Shown here: positions 35,352-42,497 of the stretch, in pieces
Position numbering within the stretch: position 1 is the first letter of the stretch
How the letters are laid out: every line of letters begins with the position of its first letter
Assembly: GCA_964602845.1 (NCBI GenBank)
Contig: CAZRSW010000004.1
Location: 75,132-139,131, forward strand
Length of the DNA: 64,000 bases
Reading direction: 5' to 3'
Source of the DNA: CAZRSW01 sp964602845
Lineage (GTDB): Bacteria > Chloroflexota > Dehalococcoidia > Lucifugimonadales > UBA826
Program-made: the position numbers and the translations under genes
The notes under the pieces: model-generated
What the model was told of the DNA's origin: nothing
Databases searched by the model: none
The model's input: the letters and a program-made list of their open reading frames with translations, nothing else

Positions 35352-35753
35352 TCACCATGCTAGGAATAGGAGTTCTCCTCCCAAGCCTTTGCTACGAGCT
35401 GCCTGACCAGTCATCACACCTTGGGAGGTAGAAATTACTGATATGCCAAGTCCACCGAAAACCTGAGGAATCTCCCTACTCTTTCTATATACCCTTAAAC
35501 CTGGCTTACTTACTCTCTTTAAGCCAGCAATTGCAGCATCTCCTTTGTCTTTGTAGTAAAGGCCCAGTTTTATGCATGCATCCTTAGTACCATCATTTAA
35601 TACTTCATACGAGGCTAAAAACCCTTCATCTACCAAGATTTTTGCGACCTCTGTTTTAAGCACCGAGGCGGGGACCACAACACTTTCTTTCTTAACTAGA
35701 ATTGCATTCCTGATACGTGTGAGCATATCAGCAATCGGATCACTTACTCCCAT
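35352..35753 (-). CDS. rpsH: 30S ribosomal protein S8
   Basis: A 133-residue 16S-binding protein: DPIADMLTRIRNAILVKKES, VSKPGLRVYRKSREIPQVFG and STSQGVMTGQAARSKGLGGE. The open frame runs 39 codons further upstream over rpsN, but that part is only the shadow of the S14 gene. ATG 35753 matches the family start and is preceded by AAGGTG. Confidence 0.97.
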   Translation of the reverse strand: MGVSDPIADMLTRIRNAILVKKESVVVPASVLKTEVAKILVDEGFLASYEVLNDGTKDACIKLGLYYKDKGDAAIAGLKRVSKPGLRVYRKSREIPQVFGGLGISVISTSQGVMTGQAARSKGLGGELLFLAW

Positions 35754-35763
35754 ATTTACACCT

Positions 35764-35949
35764 TTACCAACTTGCCTTTCTAACTCCAGGCAAGTGACCC
35801 AAATGGGCGAGCTCCCTGAAACAGATTCTACAGAGCCCCACATATCGGATGTAGCCTCTCGGCCGACCACATCGATTACACCGATTGTAAGCCTGAACTT
35901 TATACTTTGATCCTCTTTTCCAACTCGCCACTTTCGATTTCTTAGCCAA
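35764..35949 (-). CDS. rpsN: 30S ribosomal protein S14, zinc-binding type
   Basis: A 61-residue type Z S14 with two zinc Cys pairs (CNRC and CRIC), FRELAHLGHLPGVRKASW at the C-terminus. The start is TTG with AGGTG 7 nt upstream; there is no ATG nearby. It lies between rplE (36 nt) and rpsH (10 nt). Confidence 0.97.
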   Translation of the reverse strand: MAKKSKVASWKRGSKYKVQAYNRCNRCGRPRGYIRYVGLCRICFRELAHLGHLPGVRKASW

Positions 35950-35985
35950 TTATATACACCTATTATTCATCTCTTAATTGTTTAA

Positions 35986-36582
35986 TTACGCCGCATCATC
36001 CCTCACAAAGGGCATTCCAGCAAGCTCAAGAAGTCTCATGCCTTCATAATCATTATTCGCCGTGGTTCCTATTACCACCTGCAATCCTCGAATCCTGTCT
36101 ATATTGTTGTAATCTATTTCAGGAAAAATCGTGTGTTCCCGAATTCCAATAGAGTAATTCCCTCTCCCGTCAAATGATCTTCGCGAAAGACCTTGGAAAT
36201 CTCTTATCCTAGGTAAAGCAGCGTTCAAGAACCTATCTAGGAATTCATACATCCGTCTCCCACGCAATGTGACTTTTAAACCTAAAGGCATGCCTTCTCG
36301 TATCTTAAAACCTGCTATTGATTGCTTTGCTAATGTTATAACTGGCTTTTGACCCGTGATCCTAGCAAGGTCCGCCGACGCCGACTCCATGGCCCTAGCA
36401 TTCTGCAATGCTTCTCCCATACCTATGTTGATTACAACCTTATCCAACCGAGGTACACCCATAACACTCGTGTACCCAAACTCGGTCATTAATTCCGGAA
36501 CTATTTCATCTCTTATTCTGCTCAGTAACCTCGGGGGAGCAATTCCTACTCCGGATTGTGTTTTCTTTTGATTCTTCGCCAT
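35986..36582 (-). CDS. rplE: 50S ribosomal protein L5
   Basis: A 198-residue 5S rRNA-binding protein: VPRLDKVVINIGMGEALQNA, GQKPVITLAKQSIAGFKIRE, GLKVTLRGRRMYEFLDRFLN. ATG 36582 overlaps the rplX TGA stop (36582-36584) by 1 nt. Confidence 0.97.
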   Translation of the reverse strand: MAKNQKKTQSGVGIAPPRLLSRIRDEIVPELMTEFGYTSVMGVPRLDKVVINIGMGEALQNARAMESASADLARITGQKPVITLAKQSIAGFKIREGMPLGLKVTLRGRRMYEFLDRFLNAALPRIRDFQGLSRRSFDGRGNYSIGIREHTIFPEIDYNNIDRIRGLQVVIGTTANNDYEGMRLLELAGMPFVRDDAA

Positions 36583-36887
36583 CACTCAATCACTTCCTTA
36601 CAATTGCAAACCCTAGCCCTGGTACCATCATCTAGCCTCTTAAAGCGTATTCTTGAAGGATTCCCGCAGTGGGGGCACAGCATCACTACGTTGGCCACCG
36701 GAATCGGAAGTTCCTTTTCTACTATCTCTGCCGGTCTCATCCCTCTAGCCCGAAGATGACGCTTGACAACATTCACATTCTCCACCACCACCTTGGCTCT
36801 CGCAGGCAAGGTTCGCAACACGGTCCCCTGCTTCCCTCGATCCTTACCCTTAGTAACTAAAACTGCGTCATCTTTCCTTATTTTCAA
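36582..36887 (-). CDS. rplX: 50S ribosomal protein L24
   Basis: A 101-residue protein with a KOW motif (KDDAVLVTKGKDRGKQGTVL) and NVNVVKRHLRA. The segment VVMLCPHCGNPSRIRFK carries one CXXC pair, with a second Cys pair further on (CNCKE), so a zinc ribbon is possible. The start is TTG, 7 nt after GGAGGTG. Confidence 0.97.
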   Translation of the reverse strand: MKIRKDDAVLVTKGKDRGKQGTVLRTLPARAKVVVENVNVVKRHLRARGMRPAEIVEKELPIPVANVVMLCPHCGNPSRIRFKRLDDGTRARVCNCKEVIE

Positions 36888-36888
36888 C

Positions 36889-37257
36889 TCAAAGCACCTC
36901 CGGCGCCAAAGAAACTATCCTCATAAAATCCCTATCCCTCAGCTCTCTGGCCACAGGGCCAAATATTCTAGTTCCTCTGGGCATGTTGTCATCATTAACA
37001 ATGACCGCAGCATTCTCATCAAATTTGATGTGAGATCCGTCTTTTCGTCTCTGAGATTTTGCAGTCCTGACAATCACCGCCTTAACTACTTCACCCTTTT
37101 TTACCCCTGCCGCAGGAGTAGCCTCCTTCACTGAGGCTACAATTAAATCCCCTAGCCAAGCATACCTTCTACCACTACCCCCGGGCACACCTATACAACT
37201 GATCACTTTCGCACCAGAATTATCAGCAACTTTCAATCTTGTGTACTGCTGAATCAT
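36889..37257 (-). CDS. rplN: 50S ribosomal protein L14
   Basis: A 122-residue subunit-interface protein: MIQQYTRLKVADNSGAKVIS, then VKKGEVVKAVIVRTAKSQRR and GTRIFGPVARELRDRDFMRI. Its start overlaps the rpsQ stop by 4 nt. Confidence 0.98.
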   Translation of the reverse strand: MIQQYTRLKVADNSGAKVISCIGVPGGSGRRYAWLGDLIVASVKEATPAAGVKKGEVVKAVIVRTAKSQRRKDGSHIKFDENAAVIVNDDNMPRGTRIFGPVARELRDRDFMRIVSLAPEVL

Positions 37258-37574
37258 CCACCCTCTCCTGTTGCATCATTACCTTCATTGATTACCGATT
37301 CCGCCTCGTCCAAATTCAACACCTCACCCCGTTGCAGGATTTCCGTCACTTTCCAACGTTTTGTTCTCGATATAGGCCTAGTTTCGGTGATCAGTACAGT
37401 GTCGCCTATTTGACACTCATTCTCACTATCATGAGCCACAAACCTATTTCGTTTTTTCACATTTTTCTTATACAGTCTATGTGGTTGACTCCATTCACTT
37501 GAGACTACAACCGTCTTGTCCATAGAAGCACTGACGATCTTTCCCGTCTTCATCTTTTTTCTTGTATGACTCAT
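37254..37574 (-). CDS. rpsQ: 30S ribosomal protein S17 with C-terminal extension
   Basis: A 106-residue OB-fold protein, about 20 residues longer than the usual 80-90. The core has KMKTGKIVSASMDKTVVVSS, HRLYKKNVKKRNRFVAHDSE and RPISRTKRWKVTEIL. An acidic tail (NLDEAESVINEGND and on) follows the normal end. It overlaps rpmC and rplN by 4 nt each. Confidence 0.96.
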   Translation of the reverse strand: MSHTRKKMKTGKIVSASMDKTVVVSSEWSQPHRLYKKNVKKRNRFVAHDSENECQIGDTVLITETRPISRTKRWKVTEILQRGEVLNLDEAESVINEGNDATGEGG

Positions 37575-37777
37575 TGCAAATCCTCAGATATCTCTCTTTC
37601 TCTCATTACAGTCATAATCCTTGCTATCTTTCTTCTAGCTGCCCTAAGCTCATTAAAATTGGTTAATTGTAAGGTGCTAGCCCTAAATCTAAGATTCATC
37701 AATGAAAACTGTGACGAGTCAAGCTCTTCATGCAAGTCTTCATTATTCATTGCCCTTATTTCATCTATTTCTGCCAT
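37571..37777 (-). CDS. rpmC: 50S ribosomal protein L29
   Basis: A 68-residue helical protein at the exit-tunnel mouth: EIRAMNNEDLHEELDSSQFS, LMNLRFRASTLQLTN and LRAARRKIARIMTVMRERE. It lies 18 nt after rplP. Confidence 0.96.
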   Translation of the reverse strand: MAEIDEIRAMNNEDLHEELDSSQFSLMNLRFRASTLQLTNFNELRAARRKIARIMTVMREREISEDLQ

Positions 37778-37795
37778 ATTCCAGCCCTATAAAAA

Positions 37796-38215
37796 TTATG
37801 TTGCAACACTGTGCCTTCCGACAACGCGAGTTCCCATCGGCATCTTAGAGGCAGCGAGTCGGAGAGCATGCCTTGCCGTTTCCTCTGGCACACCAGACAT
37901 CTCAAACAATATCTTCCCTGGTTTGACCACAGCGACCCAATGATCAGGGGCACCCTTCCCCTTACCCATCCTTGTCTCAGCTGCTCTAGCAGTAACACTT
38001 TTATCAGGAAAAACTCGGATCCACATTCGACCACCTCTACGAGCATATCTCGTCATTGACCTACGAGCAGCCTCTATTTGCCTCGAGGTTATCCAGGCAT
38101 TCTCTGTAGCCTTGAGACCAAATTCTCCAAAGTTTAGTACACTACCTGATACCGACAAACCCTTACGCCTGCCACGATGGTGATTCCTATACTTAACTCT
38201 CTTTGGTTGTAACAT
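37796..38215 (-). CDS. rplP: 50S ribosomal protein L16
   Basis: A 139-residue protein: MLQPKRVKYRNHHRGRRKGL, ITSRQIEAARRSMTRYARRG, VFPDKSVTARAAETRMGKGK. The RMGKGKG loop reaches the peptidyl-transferase region. It lies 30 nt after rpsC. Confidence 0.98.
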   Translation of the reverse strand: MLQPKRVKYRNHHRGRRKGLSVSGSVLNFGEFGLKATENAWITSRQIEAARRSMTRYARRGGRMWIRVFPDKSVTARAAETRMGKGKGAPDHWVAVVKPGKILFEMSGVPEETARHALRLAASKMPMGTRVVGRHSVAT

Positions 38216-38245
38216 ATTTGGTACTCTCTAAAAATTTCCCATCAC

Positions 38246-39043
38246 TTATTCGACTTCGTTCAAATTGTCACGATTTCCTGATACGTCTGACTGGGCGCTA
38301 TCATCTTTAGCTGTTACGACAACCTCAATTGCCGGTACGTCTATGTCCTCGTCAATATTTGCTGACGCAACATCTTCACTCTGGACGACCAATTCTCCCA
38401 TCATAGTGGGAGTCAGAATTTCGCCCTTACATATCCAAACTTTAACACCTATCACACCAAATTCGGTTTGCGCTTCCGCCAAACCATAATCTATATCAGC
38501 TCTCAACGTGTGCAAAGGTACTCTCCCCTCCATAGCCTTTTCTGACCTTGCTATGTCGGCACCAGCCAACCTGCCCGAGCAAATTATCTTGATACCCTCA
38601 GCACCCGCCTGCATTGTTCTCATCAATCCTTGCCTAATAGCCCTCCGGAAAGCTATTCTTCTCTCCAATTGATCTGCCACATTACGGGCAACCAAGTAAG
38701 CATCAAGCTCAGCTTGGCGAATCTCCTTTACATTCAACCGGGTCATGCTATTCCCAGTGACAGACTCGAGCGTTTTGCGCAACTCGTCGACTCTTTGCCC
38801 CCCCCTGCCAATGACGATCCCAGGCCTAGAAGTGTGAATAGTTACTGCAACCTCATTACTATCTCTTTCAATATTAACCTCAGAGATACCCGCATCTTCG
38901 TACATCGCCTCCACGACTCTCCGTATTCTTATATCGTCGTAGACTAAACTAGCATAGTCTCGTCTATTGGCCGCGAACCATGTTGCGTTCCAATCTTTCG
39001 TCACGCCGACTCGAAAACCGTTTGGATGTATTTTTTGCCCCAA
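38246..39043 (-). CDS. rpsC: 30S ribosomal protein S3
   Basis: A 265-residue protein, longer than the usual 210-235 because of an acidic, low-complexity C-terminal tail. The KH domain has SRPGIVIGRGGQRVDELRKT; GQKIHPNGFRVGVTKDWNAT opens the protein and GVKVWICKGE follows. The start is TTG, 8 nt after GAGGAG and 2 nt after rplV. Confidence 0.97.
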   Translation of the reverse strand: MGQKIHPNGFRVGVTKDWNATWFAANRRDYASLVYDDIRIRRVVEAMYEDAGISEVNIERDSNEVAVTIHTSRPGIVIGRGGQRVDELRKTLESVTGNSMTRLNVKEIRQAELDAYLVARNVADQLERRIAFRRAIRQGLMRTMQAGAEGIKIICSGRLAGADIARSEKAMEGRVPLHTLRADIDYGLAEAQTEFGVIGVKVWICKGEILTPTMMGELVVQSEDVASANIDEDIDVPAIEVVVTAKDDSAQSDVSGNRDNLNEVE

Positions 39044-39045
39044 CT

Positions 39046-39384
39046 CTAAATCTCCTCTTCGTCAACGCACACAGTTATGTGGCTACTACGTCTAATTACC
39101 CTATCTGCTCGCCCTCGTGCACGTGCCCTGAATCTCTTTAATCTTGGTCCTTCGTCTGCATTTATACTCGTTATAACCAAATCCTCTGTCCTAACCATAA
39201 GTTCATTTTCCGCGTTCGAAGCAGCTGATTTGATTGTTTTGGCAACTCTCGCCGCCGCCGGAGAATCCATAAACGTCAACGTCGTAAGTGCTTGCTCAAC
39301 ACTCATCCCTCGTACCATATTGACTATCGGTTTTAGTTTCTTTACAGATATTCCCGTATTTCGAGACTTTGCACTAACCGCCAT
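39046..39384 (-). CDS. rplV: 50S ribosomal protein L22
   Basis: A 112-residue tunnel-wall protein: VKKLKPIVNMVRGMSVEQAL, AARVAKTIKSAASNAENELM and RFRARARGRADRVIRRSSHI. It lies 14 nt after rpsS. Confidence 0.98.
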   Translation of the reverse strand: MAVSAKSRNTGISVKKLKPIVNMVRGMSVEQALTTLTFMDSPAAARVAKTIKSAASNAENELMVRTEDLVITSINADEGPRLKRFRARARGRADRVIRRSSHITVCVDEEEI

Positions 39385-39398
39385 TTTTACCCTCTTTT

Positions 39399-39683
39399 TT
39401 AAGCAAGCGTTGAAGCTCTTTCCGACTTGGATGAATGACCTCTAAAGGTCCTCGTCGGAGAAAATTCACCAAGTTTATGGCCAACCATATTTTCGGTTAT
39501 GAAGACTGGAACATGGCGCCGGCCATCATGGACAGCAATCGTGAGCCCCAGCATCTCAGGCATAATTGTCGAAGCTCTCGACCATGTGCGGATTACTTCA
39601 CGGCTGCTAGACCGCATCGCACCCTCTACTTTTTTTGCCAATTTCTTATCTACGTATGGACCTTTTTTTATCGATCTTGACAT
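39399..39683 (-). CDS. rpsS: 30S ribosomal protein S19
   Basis: A 94-residue head protein: MSRSIKKGPYVDKKLAKKVE, TWSRASTIMPEMLGLTIAVH and VGHKLGEFSPTRTFRGHSSK. It lies 17 nt after rplB. Confidence 0.98.
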   Translation of the reverse strand: MSRSIKKGPYVDKKLAKKVEGAMRSSSREVIRTWSRASTIMPEMLGLTIAVHDGRRHVPVFITENMVGHKLGEFSPTRTFRGHSSKSERASTLA

Positions 39684-39700
39684 CCTTAATATAACCTCAC

Positions 39701-40534
39701 CTATTTCTGATATCTCCGCCGAACAATAAACCTGTCAGACGGTTTCCTAGTCTTCCTTGTTCTATAACCTAAGGCTGGCTTACCCCAAGGAGTCTTTGGC
39801 CCCGGCATACCAATGGGAGATTTACCCTCACCCCCTCCATGAGGATGAGCATTAGGAGCCATTGCAACTCCTCTTACCTCAGGCCTGCGACCAATATGCC
39901 TTTTCTTACCTGCTTTGCCTAATTTAACATTCTTGTTATCAACCGCACCGAGCTGCCCTATACTAGCCATGCAATTGCTTAGTACATTTCGCATTTCGCC
40001 AGATGGCAACCTTAAGAGAGTATACCTGCCCTCCTTGGCTAAAACCTGCGCAGAACTCCCAGCGCTACGAACAATCTGACCCCCCTTCCCCACTTTCAGC
40101 TCTACATTGTGCACCAACGTGCCAGCAGGAATTCTATCCAGGGGGAGCGCATTACCTAGATCAATACTAGCATTAGGTCCTGACATAATCGGATCGCCAA
40201 TCTTGATCCCGTTGGGCGCTAGAATGTATCTCCAGTCACCATCAACATACTTGATAAGTGCAATCCTAGACGATCGATTTGGATCATATTCTATCGTTTC
40301 AACATTTCCCGGAACATCAAATTTATCACGTTTGAAGTCAATCAAACGAAACCGCCTCTTGTGACCTCCACCCCTGTGACGGACTGTCACCCTACCCGCG
40401 GAGTTTCTACCACCTGTTTTCTTCAGAGTCCGCAACAATGATTTTTTTGGCTTGCGAACTGTTATGTCGCTCGTGGACTGCAAAACCAAACCTCTTTGGC
40501 CCGGAGTTGTAGGTTTCCTAGTTTTCAATGCCAT
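39701..40534 (-). CDS. rplB: 50S ribosomal protein L2
   Basis: A 277-residue protein: ALKTRKPTTPGQRG, RVTVRHRGGGHKRRFRLIDF, and VRGVAMAPNAHPHGGGEGKS with the conserved His used near the peptidyl-transferase centre. ATG 40534 matches the family start; the open frame extends 5 codons upstream over the rplW end. Confidence 0.98.
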   Translation of the reverse strand: MALKTRKPTTPGQRGLVLQSTSDITVRKPKKSLLRTLKKTGGRNSAGRVTVRHRGGGHKRRFRLIDFKRDKFDVPGNVETIEYDPNRSSRIALIKYVDGDWRYILAPNGIKIGDPIMSGPNASIDLGNALPLDRIPAGTLVHNVELKVGKGGQIVRSAGSSAQVLAKEGRYTLLRLPSGEMRNVLSNCMASIGQLGAVDNKNVKLGKAGKKRHIGRRPEVRGVAMAPNAHPHGGGEGKSPIGMPGPKTPWGKPALGYRTRKTRKPSDRFIVRRRYQK

Positions 40535-40535
40535 T

Positions 40536-40829
40536 TCACACGCCCTCAAATATAGTTATGGAATCCCCAGGATTCAATGTGACGATCGCCTTTTTCCATG
40601 AAGGCTGGTCAGTGATCCTAGGTCCGTAACGCTTTCGTTTACCCTTTACAATCATCGTATTTATCGAGCGTACGCGCACATTAAAAGCGTCTTGTACTGC
40701 CGACTTAATCTCAAGTTTCGTGGCTGAAGGGTCAACCTCAAAAACATATCGGTTATCCTCTTGTAAAACACTAGATTTCTCTGTTATTACTGGTCGCCGA
40801 AGCACAGAATATTTATGAATCCGGCTCAT
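40536..40829 (-). CDS. rplW: 50S ribosomal protein L23
   Basis: A 97-residue exit-site protein: HKYSVLRRPVITEKSSVL, NRYVFEVDPSATKLEIKSAV and RSINTMIVKGKRKRYG. ATG 40829 is chosen because it gives the usual MSRIHKYSV start and has GGTG 8 nt upstream; ATG 40844 is possible. Confidence 0.96.
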   Translation of the reverse strand: MSRIHKYSVLRRPVITEKSSVLQEDNRYVFEVDPSATKLEIKSAVQDAFNVRVRSINTMIVKGKRKRYGPRITDQPSWKKAIVTLNPGDSITIFEGV

Positions 40830-40850
40830 GACATATACACCCATCTAAAA

Positions 40851-41486
40851 TTAACCATGATAAATCCCGCCCCAAGTTTCCTCAGCCTTCCTAACAGCTT
40901 CCACCGTTATCAACAAGTTTTTGCTATTCAACATATCCAAAGTATTCAAAACCTTAACAGGAAGAGTCTTCACCTTGCCTATATTTCTTGCACCTTGCAC
41001 AACATTTCTATTAGGTTCTTCTGTAACGATCAATGTTGAATCATCCAAGCCGAGCAGATCCAGAATCCCTATCACTTCACGAGTTCTACCTTGATCGAGG
41101 TCAAGGTCCTCAATTACAACTAAGTCACCATTACGCACCTTATTAGACAGTACACACAACATAGCTTGCCTGCGCATCTTCTTGGGAGTTTGCTTTCTAT
41201 AGCTCCTAGGCGATGGCCCAAAAGCCCTTCCGCCTCCCACCCATATCGGCGATCGTATCGACCCTTGCCTTGAACGCCCAGTATGTTTTTGAGGTCTTGG
41301 CTTGGCCCCCCCTCCAGAGACTTCGGCCCTAGTCTTAGTCTTAGCGGTTCCCAGACGTTTATTAGCGAGGTGCCCAACCATAACTTGATGCACCAAGGCA
41401 TGGCGATCCGGAACATCGAAGACATCGTCCCTAACCTCTATCTCTCCAACATCAGACCCAGTTTTATTTCTTACACCCAATTTCAC
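40851..41486 (-). CDS. rplD: 50S ribosomal protein L4
   Basis: A 211-residue protein whose loop lines the exit tunnel: RGGGAKPR-type region with KTRAEVSGGGAKPRPQKHTG, RQGSIRSPIWVGGGRAFGPS and KMRRQAMLCVLSNKVRNGDL. Translation starts at GTG. It lies 39 nt after rplC. In E. coli L4 represses the S10 operon; no such leader is evident here. Confidence 0.97.
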   Translation of the reverse strand: MKLGVRNKTGSDVGEIEVRDDVFDVPDRHALVHQVMVGHLANKRLGTAKTKTRAEVSGGGAKPRPQKHTGRSRQGSIRSPIWVGGGRAFGPSPRSYRKQTPKKMRRQAMLCVLSNKVRNGDLVVIEDLDLDQGRTREVIGILDLLGLDDSTLIVTEEPNRNVVQGARNIGKVKTLPVKVLNTLDMLNSKNLLITVEAVRKAEETWGGIYHG

Positions 41487-41525
41487 TTCGCTAATCCTAA
41501 TGCCCTTACTACAACTTAACTAACG

Positions 41526-42149
41526 CTATACGATCTTCTTTATCTTGATTAATGAGTTGCGACCCCCAGGAACAGTCCCCTTCAAAAGGAGCAGGTTCCT
41601 ATCTATATCGACGGTGACAACTTCAATTCCGCGTATAGTCACTTTGGCGTTCCCCATATGTCCCGCCATTCGCATCCCTTTCAAAACTTTTCCCGGTGTG
41701 GATCCTGCGCCTATAGAACCAGGCGCTCGATGTCTATCAGATTGTCCATGAGTCTTTGGCCCACCTCTAAAATTGTACCTCTTGACTCCACCTTGGAATC
41801 CCTTCCCTTTCGAAGTACCCTGCACATCTACCTTATCCCCAGCAGTGAACATACTTACATTAATCTCATCTCCCAAGGCTACTTCATCTATATCCTTGAC
41901 TCCGACCTCCCTGATAAACCTAAATAACTGTCCGCCCGCTATTTTAAGGTGCCCTTGCATAGGTTTATTGGATCTTTTCACAGGTTCAAAGCCCAATTGG
42001 ACGCTCTGATACCCATCCAATTCAAATGTCTTGATTTGGGTCACCGTGCATGGTCCTACACGGACAGCCGTCACAGCGTCAGCAGTTCCATCCTCGTGAA
42101 AATACTGCGTTCCACCTATAACTTTTCCTATCAAACCTTGTATAGCCAT
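41526..42149 (-). CDS. rplC: 50S ribosomal protein L3
   Basis: A 207-residue protein: GLIGKVIGGTQYFHEDG, QGTSKGKGFQGGVKRYNFRG and HRAPGSIGAGSTPGKVLKGM, with the GAGSTPG loop near the peptidyl-transferase centre. It lies 21 nt after rpsJ. Confidence 0.98.
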   Translation of the reverse strand: MAIQGLIGKVIGGTQYFHEDGTADAVTAVRVGPCTVTQIKTFELDGYQSVQLGFEPVKRSNKPMQGHLKIAGGQLFRFIREVGVKDIDEVALGDEINVSMFTAGDKVDVQGTSKGKGFQGGVKRYNFRGGPKTHGQSDRHRAPGSIGAGSTPGKVLKGMRMAGHMGNAKVTIRGIEVVTVDIDRNLLLLKGTVPGGRNSLIKIKKIV

Positions 42150-42170
42150 AATTAATTGGTTTATTAACCT

Positions 42171-42485
42171 TTAAAGTTTTATTGATATATCCACACCTGC
42201 AGGCATGTTGAGACTGGTTAGTGAATCTATTGTTTTAGATGTAGGATCATGGATATCTATTAGCCTATTATGGGTCCGTATCTCAAAATGTTCTCTTGAG
42301 TCCTTGTCAATGTGGGGTGCTCTTAACACACAGAACCTCTTGATCGCGGTGGGCAACGCCACGGGCCCGGCAACCCTTGCCCCTGTTCTCTCTGCAGTCT
42401 CAACTATCTGGCCAGCAGACTGATCGAGAATTCTATGATCGAAGGCCCTCAATATGACCCTTATCTTATGTGCGTTCTGAACCAT
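42171..42485 (-). CDS. rpsJ: 30S ribosomal protein S10
   Basis: A 104-residue protein: HKIRVILRAFDHRILDQSAG, VAGPVALPTAIKRFCVLRAP and REHFEIRTHNRLIDIHDP. It directly follows fusA by 12 nt, with no tuf in between. Confidence 0.98.
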   Translation of the reverse strand: MVQNAHKIRVILRAFDHRILDQSAGQIVETAERTGARVAGPVALPTAIKRFCVLRAPHIDKDSREHFEIRTHNRLIDIHDPTSKTIDSLTSLNMPAGVDISIKL

Positions 42486-42497
42486 ATTTAAAAATCC

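Noticed and set aside
35754..35870. Upstream extension of rpsH by 39 codons
   Set aside because: It reads rpsN out of frame; the S8 family start and ribosome site place the start at 35753.
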